Below are positions 1-11,264 of a stretch of 64,000 nucleotides of DNA, in pieces. The stretch comes from Mya arenaria (Eukaryota; Mollusca; Bivalvia; Myida; Myidae). Under the pieces are notes generated by a model. That model worked only from the letters and a program-made list of their open reading frames with translations, was not told the origin of the DNA and ran no database searches. Position 1 is the stretch's first letter; the number at the start of each line of letters is the position of its first letter. The position numbers and the translations under genes are program-made. The stretch spans positions 25,434,637-25,498,636 of the forward strand of contig NC_069127.1 in NCBI RefSeq assembly GCF_026914265.1. Reading direction: 5' to 3'.

Positions 1-578
1 AGCAGTACTTCTTTCCATTCGGCGAATCATGAGATTCAAGATATATACGGAGACGTCAATAACACTGTTCTTACATAGTTAACGGTTTGAGCACAGGGTA
101 ATATGTGTTTCTCTCCCTCCGTCTACAACAAGGACAGGTAAGCAGGTAAACAGGTAAATATGTCCGAAGTTAACACTGCTCAGGCAAAATCTAGTATGAT
201 CATTTTATTAGCCGTGAAAAAAATACATTTATTCAACGATTTCAAATTGTTCGACAATTGCTTTGACATTGCGAGCGCCGTTGTTCATCCCTATCAACAA
301 ACAACGATAATCGTTCATCGAATGAAAATACAAATTGATGTTAAGTGCAACGATTGCTATACATAAGTCTTATTAATAAATATATATATATATTTCTAAA
401 TCGGCCAAACTAATTGAATGACAAACGTGCAAAATTAAAAGAATTAACTATTTTATTTGTACATTATGTTGACGCATTTGAATATAGTTTCAAAGATTGT
501 TGGTGTTTTTTCAATGTATACATGGTATAAGCTCATGAGCATTCAACAAATGGAAATAAATAACATATTTCATATGTA
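1..578. other. AT-rich stretch, no gene seen
   Basis: No supported gene. A 68-codon frame at 160-366 shows no domain, splice signal or composition shift and is treated as chance. Confidence 0.5.
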
Positions 579-632
579 AAACAATTAAAGGGAGGGGCGG
601 ATGCGCCCTCCTCCGCTGGATCCGCTAATCAT
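579..632. repeat. Terminus of a hAT-like element
   Basis: The block contains GGGGCGGATGC, a C/G-rich tract and CTGGATCCGC. The same arrangement recurs at 11157-11450, 21126-21180 and 50577-50860. Termini of the type CAGGGGCGGATCCAG are typical of hAT transposons (known of the family). Only one end is recognisable here. Confidence 0.35.
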
Positions 633-689
633 ACTTTAAATCACGAATATATGACTTCAAATCATACTTATGTTTAAAGCTCGTTCCAG

Positions 690-905
690 CTTTTGCATCT
701 TCCGCGATTACCTTGCCATGTTTTGTTTTTGGACTAGGGCACTTGTGGCCTAGTTCATAGCCATAACCGCGATGTCTGCATTTTCAAGCCGCATCTGAGG
801 GTTCACTGACGTAATGTATTCATACGCTGTATTTTGATTGGATTGCCGTTAGCGAATTTGAATAATCAAAGTAGTACCAGAACTGATTACAATCACAACA
901 TCCAA
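690..905 (-). repeat. Dispersed repeat, partner at 38515-38690
   Basis: The reverse complement matches 38515-38690 over most of its length. Shared blocks include GGTACTACTTTGAT, AATTCGCTAACGG, ATTACGTCAGTGAA and CACAAGTGCCCTAGTCC. The two copies are inverted and about 38 kb apart. The family is not recognised; no coding capacity was seen. Confidence 0.6.
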
Positions 906-2012
906 TAAAAATAGTTCTCCTAACAATTCAAGCTAACTGTATGTTCTTTTAATGAAGCACAATAAATGCATACGTAGCGAGTGAGTTAATCGGGTTAACC
1001 ACATGCATGTTCTTGCATACGGTCAGATTATATGCAATAAGAATATGAACATATTGGAAAAGTACGCATCGAAGTTTTTCCGTTCAATGCTCTGTATTGA
1101 TATACCCTCTTTCTCTTTTATCCGAAAAGAAATTAGTATCAGCTAACCGTGATGCCCGTCGCGCATTCGAAATGTCTTGTGAATTCATACGTATTAGAAG
1201 CGAATAAAGCGTGCGGTCTAAGAAGAAAACAACCAGGAAAGTTGGTTTAAAAAAGTAGTGTTATCCTTTGTATACAATGTTGGTATTCCGAAGTCGGTCA
1301 CTGATGTTTTTTCGACATAATTTGCATGTTTCCGTGATATTTTCTTTTCGATACAAAGTTTTTTTAACCAATCATCGCATGGCACTTAGCAATTTTTTAA
1401 ATACAACATGATTTTTGGTATTTATTGTTCAAATACTACTAATGTTAACTAAAAACCATACGCCGCGTACCTGTATAACTTTATATTTTGGAGGAAAAGT
1501 AAATCAGGGTACCAGTCTACTTATTGACCTCAAACTTTACTCTGATCAGAGCGGCCGAATGATTCAGACATGTTATAACTACTTCCGGATGCTGATGATG
1601 TGAATATCATAGTGTTTTATTGAGAAAATTTATCAATAAAGCCGCCATTGAATGATTACCACCATCAAACGGATTTATTTTCATCTTACCGTGGGTAGCA
1701 TTTTTAATTTGACACGTTAATTCTCAAGCAATACAAGTTCGTTTGAAAAAATCATGTGATTTCAATTTTGCAAAATGGAGATAAAAATTATCAAATACAT
1801 GTATGTATGCGCATACTTATTTATGAAGTTTCATTCTAAATGAAGCCAAATGTATGGATATGTGCACAGCATCTGTGAATAAGATGATTGTTTACCTATG
1901 TGCATAGAAAAATCTTGGAGCCACTCTCAGTGTAAGTACATGACATTGTGATAAACCATCGCCATTGATAAAACAATCTTGCATGCTCAATTTTGATTTC
2001 CTCTCTTATATA
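906..2012. other. No gene seen
   Basis: AT-rich sequence without a supported gene, RNA gene or clear repeat. Confidence 0.4.
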
Positions 2013-2397
2013 ATGCACCAGTCAATTGTTACCACGGGCCCCCTCGGGGATATACCAGGGAAAAGAGCTGTGTTTTTACCTTTCAGGTGCCCTCGTAGCT
2101 AAAGAATTTCAGCGAACACATTATATACTACCTTTTTGGACGTGTTGTAAACATCAAAAAAATAAATATCAACATTACAGTTATGGAAGCCAGAACTAGT
2201 GTCCTCGCAATGCTGGGTGATTGCGGTGGTTTTTCTTCCCTCAAAATATATCAGGAAATTGCTCTTACCTTAGATCCCCGGGGTGTGGGGTTATTCACAG
2301 GATTTTACCACCAGTTCGTTCTCGCAGGGCAGGGATTTTACCGGGGATTGGCTGGATGGAAATCCGAGGGGGGCGTGGTTACAATTGTCTGGTGCAT
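2013..2397. mobile_element. MITE family A, copy 1
   Basis: Starts ATGCACCAGTCAATTGTTAC and ends with an imperfect reverse complement of it (GTTACAATTGTCTGGTGCAT). The interior is G/C-rich and has no coding capacity. The same element is at 2845-3152 and 20628-20942. Short length, inverted ends and copy number fit a non-autonomous DNA transposon; the superfamily is not determined. Confidence 0.75.
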
Positions 2398-2844
2398 ACT
2401 TTACAAGTTCTTTTTCTGAAGATGCTTTGTGCTCACTTTTTGTTTTTGCCAAGAATGAAAATCAAAAATCAGTCAGAGATATAGTATGGTGATGCATTGT
2501 TGTTAATAGATCAATATAAATTTGTGAAATATTTGAGGGAAAGGTATTTGGTTAAATAATTTACAAGTGTAACTTTTGAGTTTTATTTAACAATGCAGTG
2601 CTGAAAATTGTGGAGATATAATTGAATTTGTATCAATTAATCAGTTGACTTGTGGCGTTTAGGGAACAAAATCAAAATTTCAATAAAGATCCCTTATGTT
2701 GTGGAATAGTAAAGTAATGAAGATTTAATCTCACAACAGTCTTTCTCAAATGCTGTCAAGGCTTTTTTATGCTTAGGAATATCTAACCTCGCGATGTCAG
2801 ACCAGAAATCATCTTGGCATGAGCTTGGATCACTATGTATCATT
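2398..2844. other. Spacer between two MITE-A copies, no gene seen
   Basis: AT-rich sequence with no supported gene or RNA. Confidence 0.4.
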
Positions 2845-3152
2845 ATCCACCAGTCAATTGTAACCACTGCTCTCACATCCGGGGGTATACCGGGGATAGC
2901 CGGCGAAATGGGCCATGTTTTTACCTTTAAGGTGGCCCCGCAGTGCCAGGTCTTCCCGGAAAATATAGTGTGGATGGGGCTTAACCTAATGTCCCTTGGG
3001 TGCGGGGCATTTATGGGGACTTTACCATCAGATTATCTCCGCAGGTCGGGGATTTTAGCTGGGGATGGCTGGACCGAAAGTAAAAGTCCCCGCTATTCCG
3101 TGACCGGGGGGGGGGGGGGGGGCGGGGGGCATGGTTACAATTGACTGATGCA
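2845..3152. mobile_element. MITE family A, copy 2
   Basis: Begins with CCACCAGTCAATTGTAACCAC and ends GGTTACAATTGACTGATGCAT, giving about 20-bp inverted ends. It carries a long G run near 3106-3127. Frames crossing it (for example 2794-3144) are repeat sequence, not genes. Confidence 0.75.
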
Positions 3153-5517
3153 TTACCTTGTGTATTCAGATAAAGTTAAGAATAAATATTTATTTATATA
3201 ACTTATACTCTGTAATCTAATTCAAAGATTTGAAAAAGGTATCCTTTATCAATAAATGCAAATATACATAAATGACTGTGCAAATCTTTTTGTATCCAAA
3301 TATGAGTACCTTGCAGGGTGAATGTTATTTGTAAAAATTATACTAAGTGAGCTTTCAAGATTACCTTTCCAATCGCATACACAATGCAGTTTGAAACCTG
3401 AATAATTAAAACAAATCTTGGTTGTAGACCATTACTATTAAATATTTGATAAGTCACAGACATTATAAGGTACAGTTTAAAGGGGCTTTACTAAGTTAAT
3501 GATAAAAAAGCAAAAATTGTAGAAAATTGACATAAACTTGGTATCGATGTGTACAATTAATACATTGAGACTTACTACTGATGATCCCCATAGTTTATAA
3601 ATACTTTATTAATAGCAGTTATTTCGTGTTTTTCCATTAAAAAAGATTACTAGGTATTGTCGTTCCAAGACAAACATTTAAAAAGTTGTCAAAATGAGAG
3701 TGCAGCTTTAAACTCATAATAAAATGTCAATGCACTTCATTTGACATATTTTTAAACAGATGAAAAAATGTTATTTTTAAAAAGCACAATATATCTTTTA
3801 TGTGACCTTACATTAAAATGAATTTATTCAGATCAGTGACTTTTCTTGCACTTAAATGTGAACAAGAAAGCTTGGGATTGAACACTAAATGAAACAGGAA
3901 TGAAATTAAATGAATCACAAAATATCATCAAATTTATACACACAAGTGTTCTTTGATATACCAAAAAATGAAACTTTATTTACTAAATACGGTTATAAAA
4001 AATGATGAATACATTTGTAGGATTTGATATCCTACTAGATGTAACTCGGCTTCGTTCATTTTTCTAAACTTTCTCTCAGTGATGAGGAATAAATTGTATT
4101 CACTGCAGTTGTGTTTTCTAAGTTTATGAAAATAAGAACAATTGAAACAATTCATTAATAACTACTGTTGATCAGTGCAGATTGTGGGAGGTCATGGTTG
4201 ATTTCAATGAACCACCAATAATCCCTGCCAAAATTGGATACTGATTGGTCAGTCAGGTGCTTTTGGTAGGCATGATTAGCATGAATGTTAATTTTAACCA
4301 TCATTTATGAATGTTTACACAATCATTGAATATTGAAATAACAAGCGAAATGTTAGTTTGAATGATGAAAGCCATGAAATATGTGAACTATTCAAAAAGA
4401 GACCATTTTTTCAGCTTGTGTAAAAAATGAGAAAATTGTTAAGTAAAATTATTTATTGTTTATCAGGAAAATGTTGAAATCTCATGTTAAAGCCTATAGT
4501 GATCATACTTGATTGCTATTTTATTGGCACGTATTGCATTTTATTCATTGCAATATTTATGTAAAACATCAATTATTATGTTGACTTAAGTGTGTAGATA
4601 AGAACTAATGGTATAGGTGATGTGAGAATGATCTCATAAGTCTTTAAAACCCCTTTTGGTATTGTGAGTTTTTTGCTCAAGTCTTGTTCAGTTTAGCTTT
4701 TGAAGATTTTCAAAGTAACTGCAAAACAAGTCCAGCTGTCTAGAAAGACTATGTCAAACCCTGACCAGATATAATTTCTTGTCTTTTCAAATTACCTACT
4801 TGGCAATGATTTTATCATAACATAGGATATTGGTTTGAACATGTTAGTGTTTTTGTATGTGGAATGAAATATCATAAGTGGCACTAAATTGAACATAATT
4901 AATAGTTCTCATTGATATTACACATAGCCCCAAGTACATGTTGATCTAAGATTTAAGGCTTGTATGGAGTCAGGGCAAGAAAAATGCATGTTAATACATT
5001 GTACTTTCCAACACAATAACTGTTTGTTTATTCAAGTAAATAAAGCAATCCCAACACCAAGGAACTGCAGTATTGCATAACAAGCTTAATTGACATTATG
5101 AGTTGGAGTTCAAATTGCTGCAATTAAAGGCACATCTAGTTTTCAGAATTATTCAAACTCTGATTTAGCAACCTTAATTTAGTAATATGAACTTCTTTTG
5201 CGAAATGAAAGCTTTTTTAGATTTACAAGGACGGGTGAAAAGTATTTGCCAAATGTACTGCAACACCTGATACCTGTTGCCTAGGAATCCAACAAATTCT
5301 TGGCACTCCAAATGTTACAGTACTATTCAATTTGGAGTGCCTGAAAAGAAAGCTTCTTGATTCTACATTCACCATCTTCTTTCTGTATGACATATTGGAC
5401 CAGGGAATCATGAACCTACAACCTTTTGCATCTATTGAGATAGGGAGCTATCAGGACAGTGACAGAGGACAATATAAGAATGGCCAACTGCTTCATTTAT
5501 TGAGTTATCTAATGCAT
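3153..5517. other. AT-rich region, no gene seen
   Basis: No coding or RNA gene could be supported. A fragment at about 3479-3720 resembles MITE family D (GATAAAAAAGCAAAAATTG, GGTATCGATGTGTACAA) and ends in GAGAGTGCAGCTTTAAA, the terminus of MITE family B. Confidence 0.4.
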
Positions 5518-5690
5518 ACAAATTAAGACGGAGAAAATAATTCTAAATTTTTCCAAACTACTTCCTTAAGCATCTTGTACATGTATGTAGTTGTCTTTTA
5601 CAATGATTGTTCAAAGTTACAATGGCCCTGTGGGTTAAAGATGCTCTGTCCACGGGGTAACAGGTTTTGTACATAATAGGATTATAAGTA
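5518..5690 (+). repeat. Left direct repeat flanking the coiled-coil ORF
   Basis: Matches 6570-6750 in the same orientation. Shared blocks are CAAATTAAGA, GGAGAAAATAATTCT, ACTACTTCCT, GTCTTTTACAA, GATTGTT, GGCCCT and ACAGGTTTT. The pair lies about 1.05 kb apart on either side of the ORF at 5982-6242. Confidence 0.6.
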
Positions 5691-5839
5691 CTGCGTTTTG
5701 ATCCAGGAAGTTGTATTCGACTCAAGTAGATTTTTGCAGATTCGGACACCACAAGGCACAAGCCGAGTAAAATCAAAATCTACAAAAAACTACCAGAATC
5801 AAATATGACATTCCGCCTTATCCGGATCAAAACGCAGTT
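5689..5839. repeat. Short foldback element
   Basis: ACTGCGTTTTGATCC at the left end is matched by GGATCAAAACGCAGT at the right end, about 120 bp apart. There is further partial complementarity inside (TAGATTTTTGCAGA against AAATCTACAAAAAAC). It looks like a very small MITE; no target duplication is clear. Confidence 0.5.
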
Positions 5840-5981
5840 ACCACATTTTAGCCTAAAATGTTATAATTATGGGAACTACTTTTATGCGCAGTCACCCATA
5901 GTCGCTTAGGTGTTAATCCGATCTGGTCATTGTTCAGTTTAATTTCGTCCCGTCCAGACGTCCAGTATTTGACTTTAAAAA

Positions 5982-6242
5982 ATGGCGGCATCAGAAAATG
6001 GCGCTCGACCGAAGACAAAGGCTTCGCGAAAAGTTCAAGAGGCCATTGAGTCCCTAGTGGAGGAGAACAAGGAAATCCAAGAGGAGCTTGTGAATTTGAC
6101 TCAGAAGAAGGAGACCTCTTACGACTCTCTGGATGCTTTACGTCGTGAACGCTCGGTTCTACAACAGCAGATAGAAGAGTGGCGTACCGACGTCACAAGA
6201 GTGGTATATGACCGTATTGCACTGGAGCGGAATATGGGTTAA
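5982..6242 (+). CDS. Small coiled-coil protein or first exon, unidentified
   Basis: An 86-codon frame opening with AAAATGGCGGC, a good start context. I do not recognise the family. The product is charged and nearly all helical from about residue 14 to 82, with leucine/isoleucine heptad spacing (AIESLVEENKEIQEELVNLT, LRRERSVLQQQIEEW), so a coiled coil is likely. The frame ends at TAA right after ERNMG. No strong splice donor lies before the stop (GTGGTATATG inside the frame is the best), so it could be a complete micro-ORF, an exon of a longer gene, or a retained fragment. GC is higher than in the flanks. It lies between two direct repeats. Confidence 0.45.
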   Translation: MAASENGARPKTKASRKVQEAIESLVEENKEIQEELVNLTQKKETSYDSLDALRRERSVLQQQIEEWRTDVTRVVYDRIALERNMG

Positions 6243-6569
6243 AGTATTTTGTGATATGTATTGCATGTGGATTACTGATGGGTATAAAATAAAAAATAAA
6301 ATTATGTTTGGTATTCCATTCTCACTAGCAGTGTGATGAACTGCTGATACCATGTTATGAAATTTGATGGTCAAAGTATTTAAAAGACATTTCAATATTT
6401 CATACTTTAAAAACGATATTCATCTCATCTTAGTCTACTCAACTTGCTTTGCTATGTACAAAAGTCTGCAGCAGTTATATGAATAGCATGAGACAGAAGG
6501 CAGTGCCTAATATTTATCAACAGCACTAAGTTATCATGGTAACATGTTATATGAATTGAATACCAAGCA

Positions 6570-6750
6570 CAAATTAAGAGGGAGAAAATAATTCTTCACT
6601 TTTTAAATAAAAACTACTTCCTAATAGCATTGTGTATGCAGTATGACATAGGTGTACAATGTAGATGTCTTTTACAAAGATTGTTTAAAGTGTGGCCCTA
6701 TGGTTTAAAGTTTCCCTGAAAAAGAGGCGACAGGTTTTCTATATAGTATA
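6570..6750 (+). repeat. Right direct repeat flanking the coiled-coil ORF
   Basis: Second copy of the repeat at 5518-5690, with small insertions (for example ATGACATAGGTGTACAATG). The right copy has no match to the foldback element that follows the left one. Confidence 0.6.
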
Positions 6751-7139
6751 TAATAACATCATTGAAAATCTTCTCTGAAACTGCAAATAACAGTTCTTTG
6801 ATATAAAAGGAATTGATCAAATTAAAGAAGTATTTGTGCCAACCACTTAAATTAATTTGTACAAGTCTGATTTAACGACTTTGAGAAATTCAAAAGAACT
6901 ATGACTTTATCTGATTTAACGCTTTAGCCCCCCCCCCCCACCCCCCTCACTCTACACACACTTGACTAGATTTTTCAAATTTCCTTTGCAGCTTGCAAGC
7001 AGTTTTAGTCTAAAGTTTAAGCTAGCCCATTAAACAGTGACCCCTTGTGATGTGAGCCGATTTTTTCAATGCTTAGAACATGGTTGTCAACATTCCCCTG
7101 AATGAAGCCCTAGTCCATCAGTGCTTTCAGCACTTTGAT

Positions 7140-7356
7140 TAAATTTATATATCCATGCACTAACACCCAAAATAAACGTAATAGGGACGCCTCCGAACAA
7201 GCGCCAGCCCCTATCAGTTGTTTTTTTTTTCACTCGACAAGAGGCTAAATCGACAATCATTTAATCAAGGCCTTGCTACGGGTCTTGCTATAGATGTGGG
7301 TGTTGTAACTCGGAACATGTTAACAACGTTTCATAAGAGCATCTAAGTCATTGTGA
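7140..7356 (+). repeat. Left direct repeat around a GC-rich island
   Basis: About 217 bp closely matching 8642-8854, including CGCCTCCGAACAAGCGCCA, CACTCGACAAGAGGCT, ATAGATGTGGGTGTTG and CATAAGAGCATCTAAGTCAT. It lacks TG...CA ends, so it does not look like an LTR. Confidence 0.75.
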
Positions 7357-7399
7357 ACATTACTAATGTTGTAAAGGTCGTCACTGCATCTTCGCGATT

Positions 7400-8641
7400 A
7401 CCTTATGCCCCCATTTCACCAAGGATTGTTTTTTTCTAATCGGCCCGATCTGTACCAGATTATCCCCGATTATTTATTTTTTTGATCGGTCAGATTGTCG
7501 TCCTGAATCGCCTCCAATCGTCCCCATTTTTTAAGCCGATTGAATCCCGACCAATGAACCACGGCGAGGGACGATTCACGGACGTTCCTCGAGCGATCGA
7601 CACGTTTCAGGGGCGCAAGTATGCGAACGTACGCGCAAGTACCCGCAGGTACAAGACAAAGGCCCGGTAGAGACTCGCAACTCGTGCGCAAGTGAGCGAT
7701 GTTCGCGCGTTGTTCGGCCGAGAGGGACCGAAAATGGGAGATCCCGGCTCGAGAGAGGACGCTTTCGGCCGCTCTGCGGCCGATGTCCGCCGTTCTTACG
7801 CCGTTCTTCGCGCGAAAGTGGCCGAATGTAGGCTTATGTTGACGCAGGTAGCCGCAGACACCCGAAAGTAAACGTTCTTCGGACGATTTAAACGATCTTT
7901 GGCCGACTAAATTTACCCAGATCGGCGAGAGATAGGTGTTTTTGTGGCCCGACTATATAAATCGAGCCAGATCGAAGCCTTTCACCATTTTCTGACAAGC
8001 CAGTGAAGGTCATGGACCAACAAGCAGTGCTGAGGCTTGTTGTAGCTTTACAACTTCGTACTGCTATAGCACAGAAATTTTTTTACAAGACTAGAAAGTA
8101 TTATGAGGAAAGGAACAGGGTCAAGAGAAGATATGCTAAAAAGAAGTAAGTTGTTGTGAATTGTTAAAGGTTTTTCACCTGTGTTTTGTTTCGGTACCTG
8201 TTCTGAGAAAAGTTTGCAGTTTATTTTTTTATTATAAAGATTTTACAGTTCTCTGGCATTGGTATTAATTTGTACATTTATTATTATTTATAATTACTTT
8301 GAGTAAATATATGCTTTGCTGTTCTATTAAGTAACAATTAATTATTTGTGACATTTAAAAGGATTTCTATATGTTCTGGTGATGGTCGGCGCTTACAATC
8401 CGACGACACTACGCACGACCCTCGGAAGAGAGCGGTAGAGGCTAAACGACAGCTCCAGAGGGTTCCAGAGGGCGCGCGAGACAAGTGGACCTTCAGAGGA
8501 CCCTCGGGTGACCAAGGCGACCACGGGCCGACTGTTTTTGATCGGCTACTGGTTTTCAACTTGATTAAAAACAGTAACCGATCACTTTTTAGGTACCCGA
8601 CCCTCGGCGGACTAATGCGATCACGCCAGATCTTTATTTTT
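7400..8641. mobile_element. GC-rich island, probable DNA-transposon remnant
   Basis: About 1.2 kb of much higher GC and CpG than the flanks, with many GATCGG/CCGATC words, enclosed by the direct repeats at 7140-7356 and 8642-8854. It contains one candidate first exon (8012-8143). Composition and layout resemble the promoter and 5' region of PIF/Harbinger-type elements, but no transposase core or clean inverted ends were found, so the class is inferred weakly. The overlapping frames at 8338-8749 on both strands are composition artefacts. Confidence 0.4.
8012..8143 (+). CDS. Candidate first exon of a transposase-like gene
   Basis: ATG followed by 44 codons reading MDQQAVLRLVVAL..., then a very basic run (YYEERNRVKRRYAKK) and a strong donor AGAA|GTAAGT. 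Ignoring splicing, the frame stops at the TAA inside that donor. Small, basic, aromatic N-terminal exons are common in HARBI1/PIF-like transposases, but identity is not shown here and no second exon was found. Confidence 0.35.
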
Positions 8642-8854
8642 AAATTTATATGTCCTTGCATCAACACCCAAAATAAATGTAATAGGAACGCCTCCGAACA
8701 AGCGCCAACGCCTATCAGTTGTTGTTTTTTCACTCGACAAGAGGCTTAATCGACAATCATTAAATCCAGGCCTTACTTCGGGTCTTGCTATAGATGTGGG
8801 TGTTGTAACTCGCAACATGTAAACAAAGTTTCATAAGAGCATCTAAGTCATTGA
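8642..8854 (+). repeat. Right direct repeat around the GC-rich island
   Basis: Partner of 7140-7356, with only scattered substitutions and short indels. Similarity stops abruptly after CATCTAAGTCATTG in both copies. Confidence 0.75.
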
Positions 8855-9284
8855 CAGCATGAAGTATTTCGAACGACACCGACAACTACATCAAGGCTAT
8901 AACAATACTTCGCCCTTTTTCCCTCGAAAAACAGACTAGCGAATAAACATCAATTTAGAAACTAATCTAACGCTTGGAAATCAGTTCAAACTTCAAACCA
9001 AACTTCACCTCACTGTGGTAATTTCTACCAAGTGTACATAAATATCGTCTTTGTTAACATGCTAATTGTATTGGTAACAGTATGATTGTAAAACGTTTAT
9101 TTGATTTTTTTATAAAAATAAATTCATTTCATAAATAACATAACAATAGTTTCGCTGCCTTAATAGTAAGTCACACTAGACCACGGTTCCGCCATTCAAG
9201 GGACAAGCTTAGTTGCCTTATCTGTATCCAGGACCCTGTTTATTGGGGCAAGGCTAAGGTCACACGCACGCACGCACGCACGCA

Positions 9285-9326
<42 letters not shown>

Positions 9327-9640
9327 ACAAGAACAAAAGCGACGTGCATGAATATACATTAACTTTTGGAGTCATTGTTTTGGAATGTCAGTGGAGCAGG
9401 TGATCATTTGGTGGGTTAAACTAGATGGTACACAATCTCACACTTATTGTGATAGTTATCAATCATATAAAATAATACTTATGAGGTATGTGATCTGTTA
9501 AAGATATTGGCATAAGTACACGTAACACAAGCTATCAGCAAGGCCTGCCTTCACTGTTAGAAGGTACGTGTGTTGGGTGTGAAGATTAGCGCAATCATGA
9601 CCCAGGCGTCAAAAATTCCGAACAATAATACAGGGCAGAA
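8855..9640. other. 3' flank of IAP-A with a CA microsatellite
   Basis: No gene. A GCAC/CA microsatellite lies at about 9261-9327. The rest is AT-rich and should hold the 3' untranslated region of IAP-A. Confidence 0.6.
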
Positions 9641-9837
9641 TTATGACATAAACGCCCTAACAGTGCCTTTTATGACTGTCCGACAGATGGCGCATTTTCG
9701 GAGTGCGTGCGCACATTCAGTGCATGTCACCATGTGACCGCACGGAAGGAAAACCATGCTGGCGTCGTTGTCCATGCAGACCTTGCACATCATCTGTTGT
9801 TTCAAGGACTCGTTTTCTTCGGATAACTTCTGCTTAG
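9641..9837 (-). CDS. IAP-A exon 4, RING finger
   Basis: 65 residues and TAA. Short helix ([14 protein letters not shown]), then C-x2-C, PCGH, C-x2-C and CAIC ligands, ending [13 protein letters not shown] with a C-terminal aromatic-rich tail is standard for IAP RINGs, which dimerise through the tail. Confidence 0.9.
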
Positions 9838-11233
9838 CTGAAATTAGATATGGGATATTTCAAACATTCGTCGGATAACTTCTGCTTAGCTGAAATTAGG
9901 TAAGGGATACTTTAAATATTTAGCGGTATATTCCTATCGCTGCTATCCAAAAAAAAATTGCTCGAGCTATCGCAAAATTTTAAACGTTTCTTTGTTATTG
10001 CAAATGGGACACGAGTTAGAAATCAACTAAATTTTAATAAACCAACTGTATTGAATTGTTTCGACATAGTCCATTATAATGTAAAAATTACCTTCGTCTA
10101 AACCAGTCGCTCTTCGTTGTTCTGCTGGAAATGTATTTTTCGATGCTGCTTCTGGACTTTGTATTGACTTTGTGCTGTCGGTGATATTCGAGATTTGCTC
10201 TTTATCAGTGATATTTGAGCTTTGTTTTCTGTCGGTGATATTCGAGATTTGTTCTCTGTCGTTGATATTCGAGCTATGTTCTCTGTCGGTGATATTCGAG
10301 CTTTGCTCCCAGCCTGTGATATTCAAGTTGTGTTCCTCCACATGTTCGGTCTCATGATTGGCCGCAGCGCTTTGGTAGGTCAGTAAATAATCTATCACCT
10401 CCTCTTTTCTCGCTATATAGGAGTCTAAAATAAGATATTAAAATACCATGATTGAGTTATAATCGGTCAAACATGTGGAAAAGACAGAATCAATAATTAA
10501 AGGTTTTTTTTGTACCTGTATTAAAAAAAGTAACTTTTTAAATACGGATTATAAAAATAATAACTTTTGACTCTAGTTAAGATTTCAATGTACCTGTGTT
10601 GTGTGTTGGCTGCAACAGCGCTTCGTCAATTGAATTTGCTGAAAATCCCATCTCTTGTAGCTCCTTTATAAGGGTTCTATTATCATTACTTTCACTCGGC
10701 ACAATACTACTTGCAGATGCAGATTCAGTGTCCTCAAAAAGTGTTTGTTGGTCAATATACCGTTGATCTGTATCCGTGTCTGAGTTACCGAAGCTTTCAA
10801 GCCCGCTTGTCTGAAGACACGTATCGATAAATTCCTGCCCTTTGCACTGTTTAACGTATTGGCAGTGCGGGAACCATCGCGCGTGCTCAATCCAGGGATC
10901 GTCACCATGTTCCCAGTTACGCATGCCCCCTCCGCAGAAGAAGCAGCGGACGCAGTCTGCGACCCCTTAATACAAAATAATGTTAAGCATATTATTATAT
11001 TCCACATAATTATTTTAATCAAATTATGCTAAGAACTTCTAAACCTGCCATCCTAAAGGACTTAAATGATAGCTCCACTTAGTCTTAGTAGCATATACTT
11101 GACTATACTATTTAATCACTCTTGTTATCAAGATATTTAACATCATATTTGGCATTCACCTACCACAAGCGGATTCAGGGGGGGGGGGGGTCGCTACCTG
11201 CACCCCCCCCAAAAAAAAAAAAAAAATTATAAA

Positions 11234-11264
<31 letters not shown>

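Noticed and set aside
2794-3144. 116-residue glycine-ending protein
   Set aside because: It runs through MITE-A and its G run; the other copies do not keep the frame.
8338-8749. Overlapping 131- and 133-codon frames on both strands
   Set aside because: They cross the border between the GC-rich island and the direct repeat; high GC alone keeps frames open, and no domain is visible.
7140-8854. A small LTR element formed by the two direct repeats
   Set aside because: The repeats lack TG...CA ends, no primer-binding site or polypurine tract is seen, and the interior has no gag or pol similarity.
10172-10357. Plus-strand repeat protein rich in LCSLSVIFE
   Set aside because: It is the antisense of the N-I-T repeats of IAP-A exon 3.
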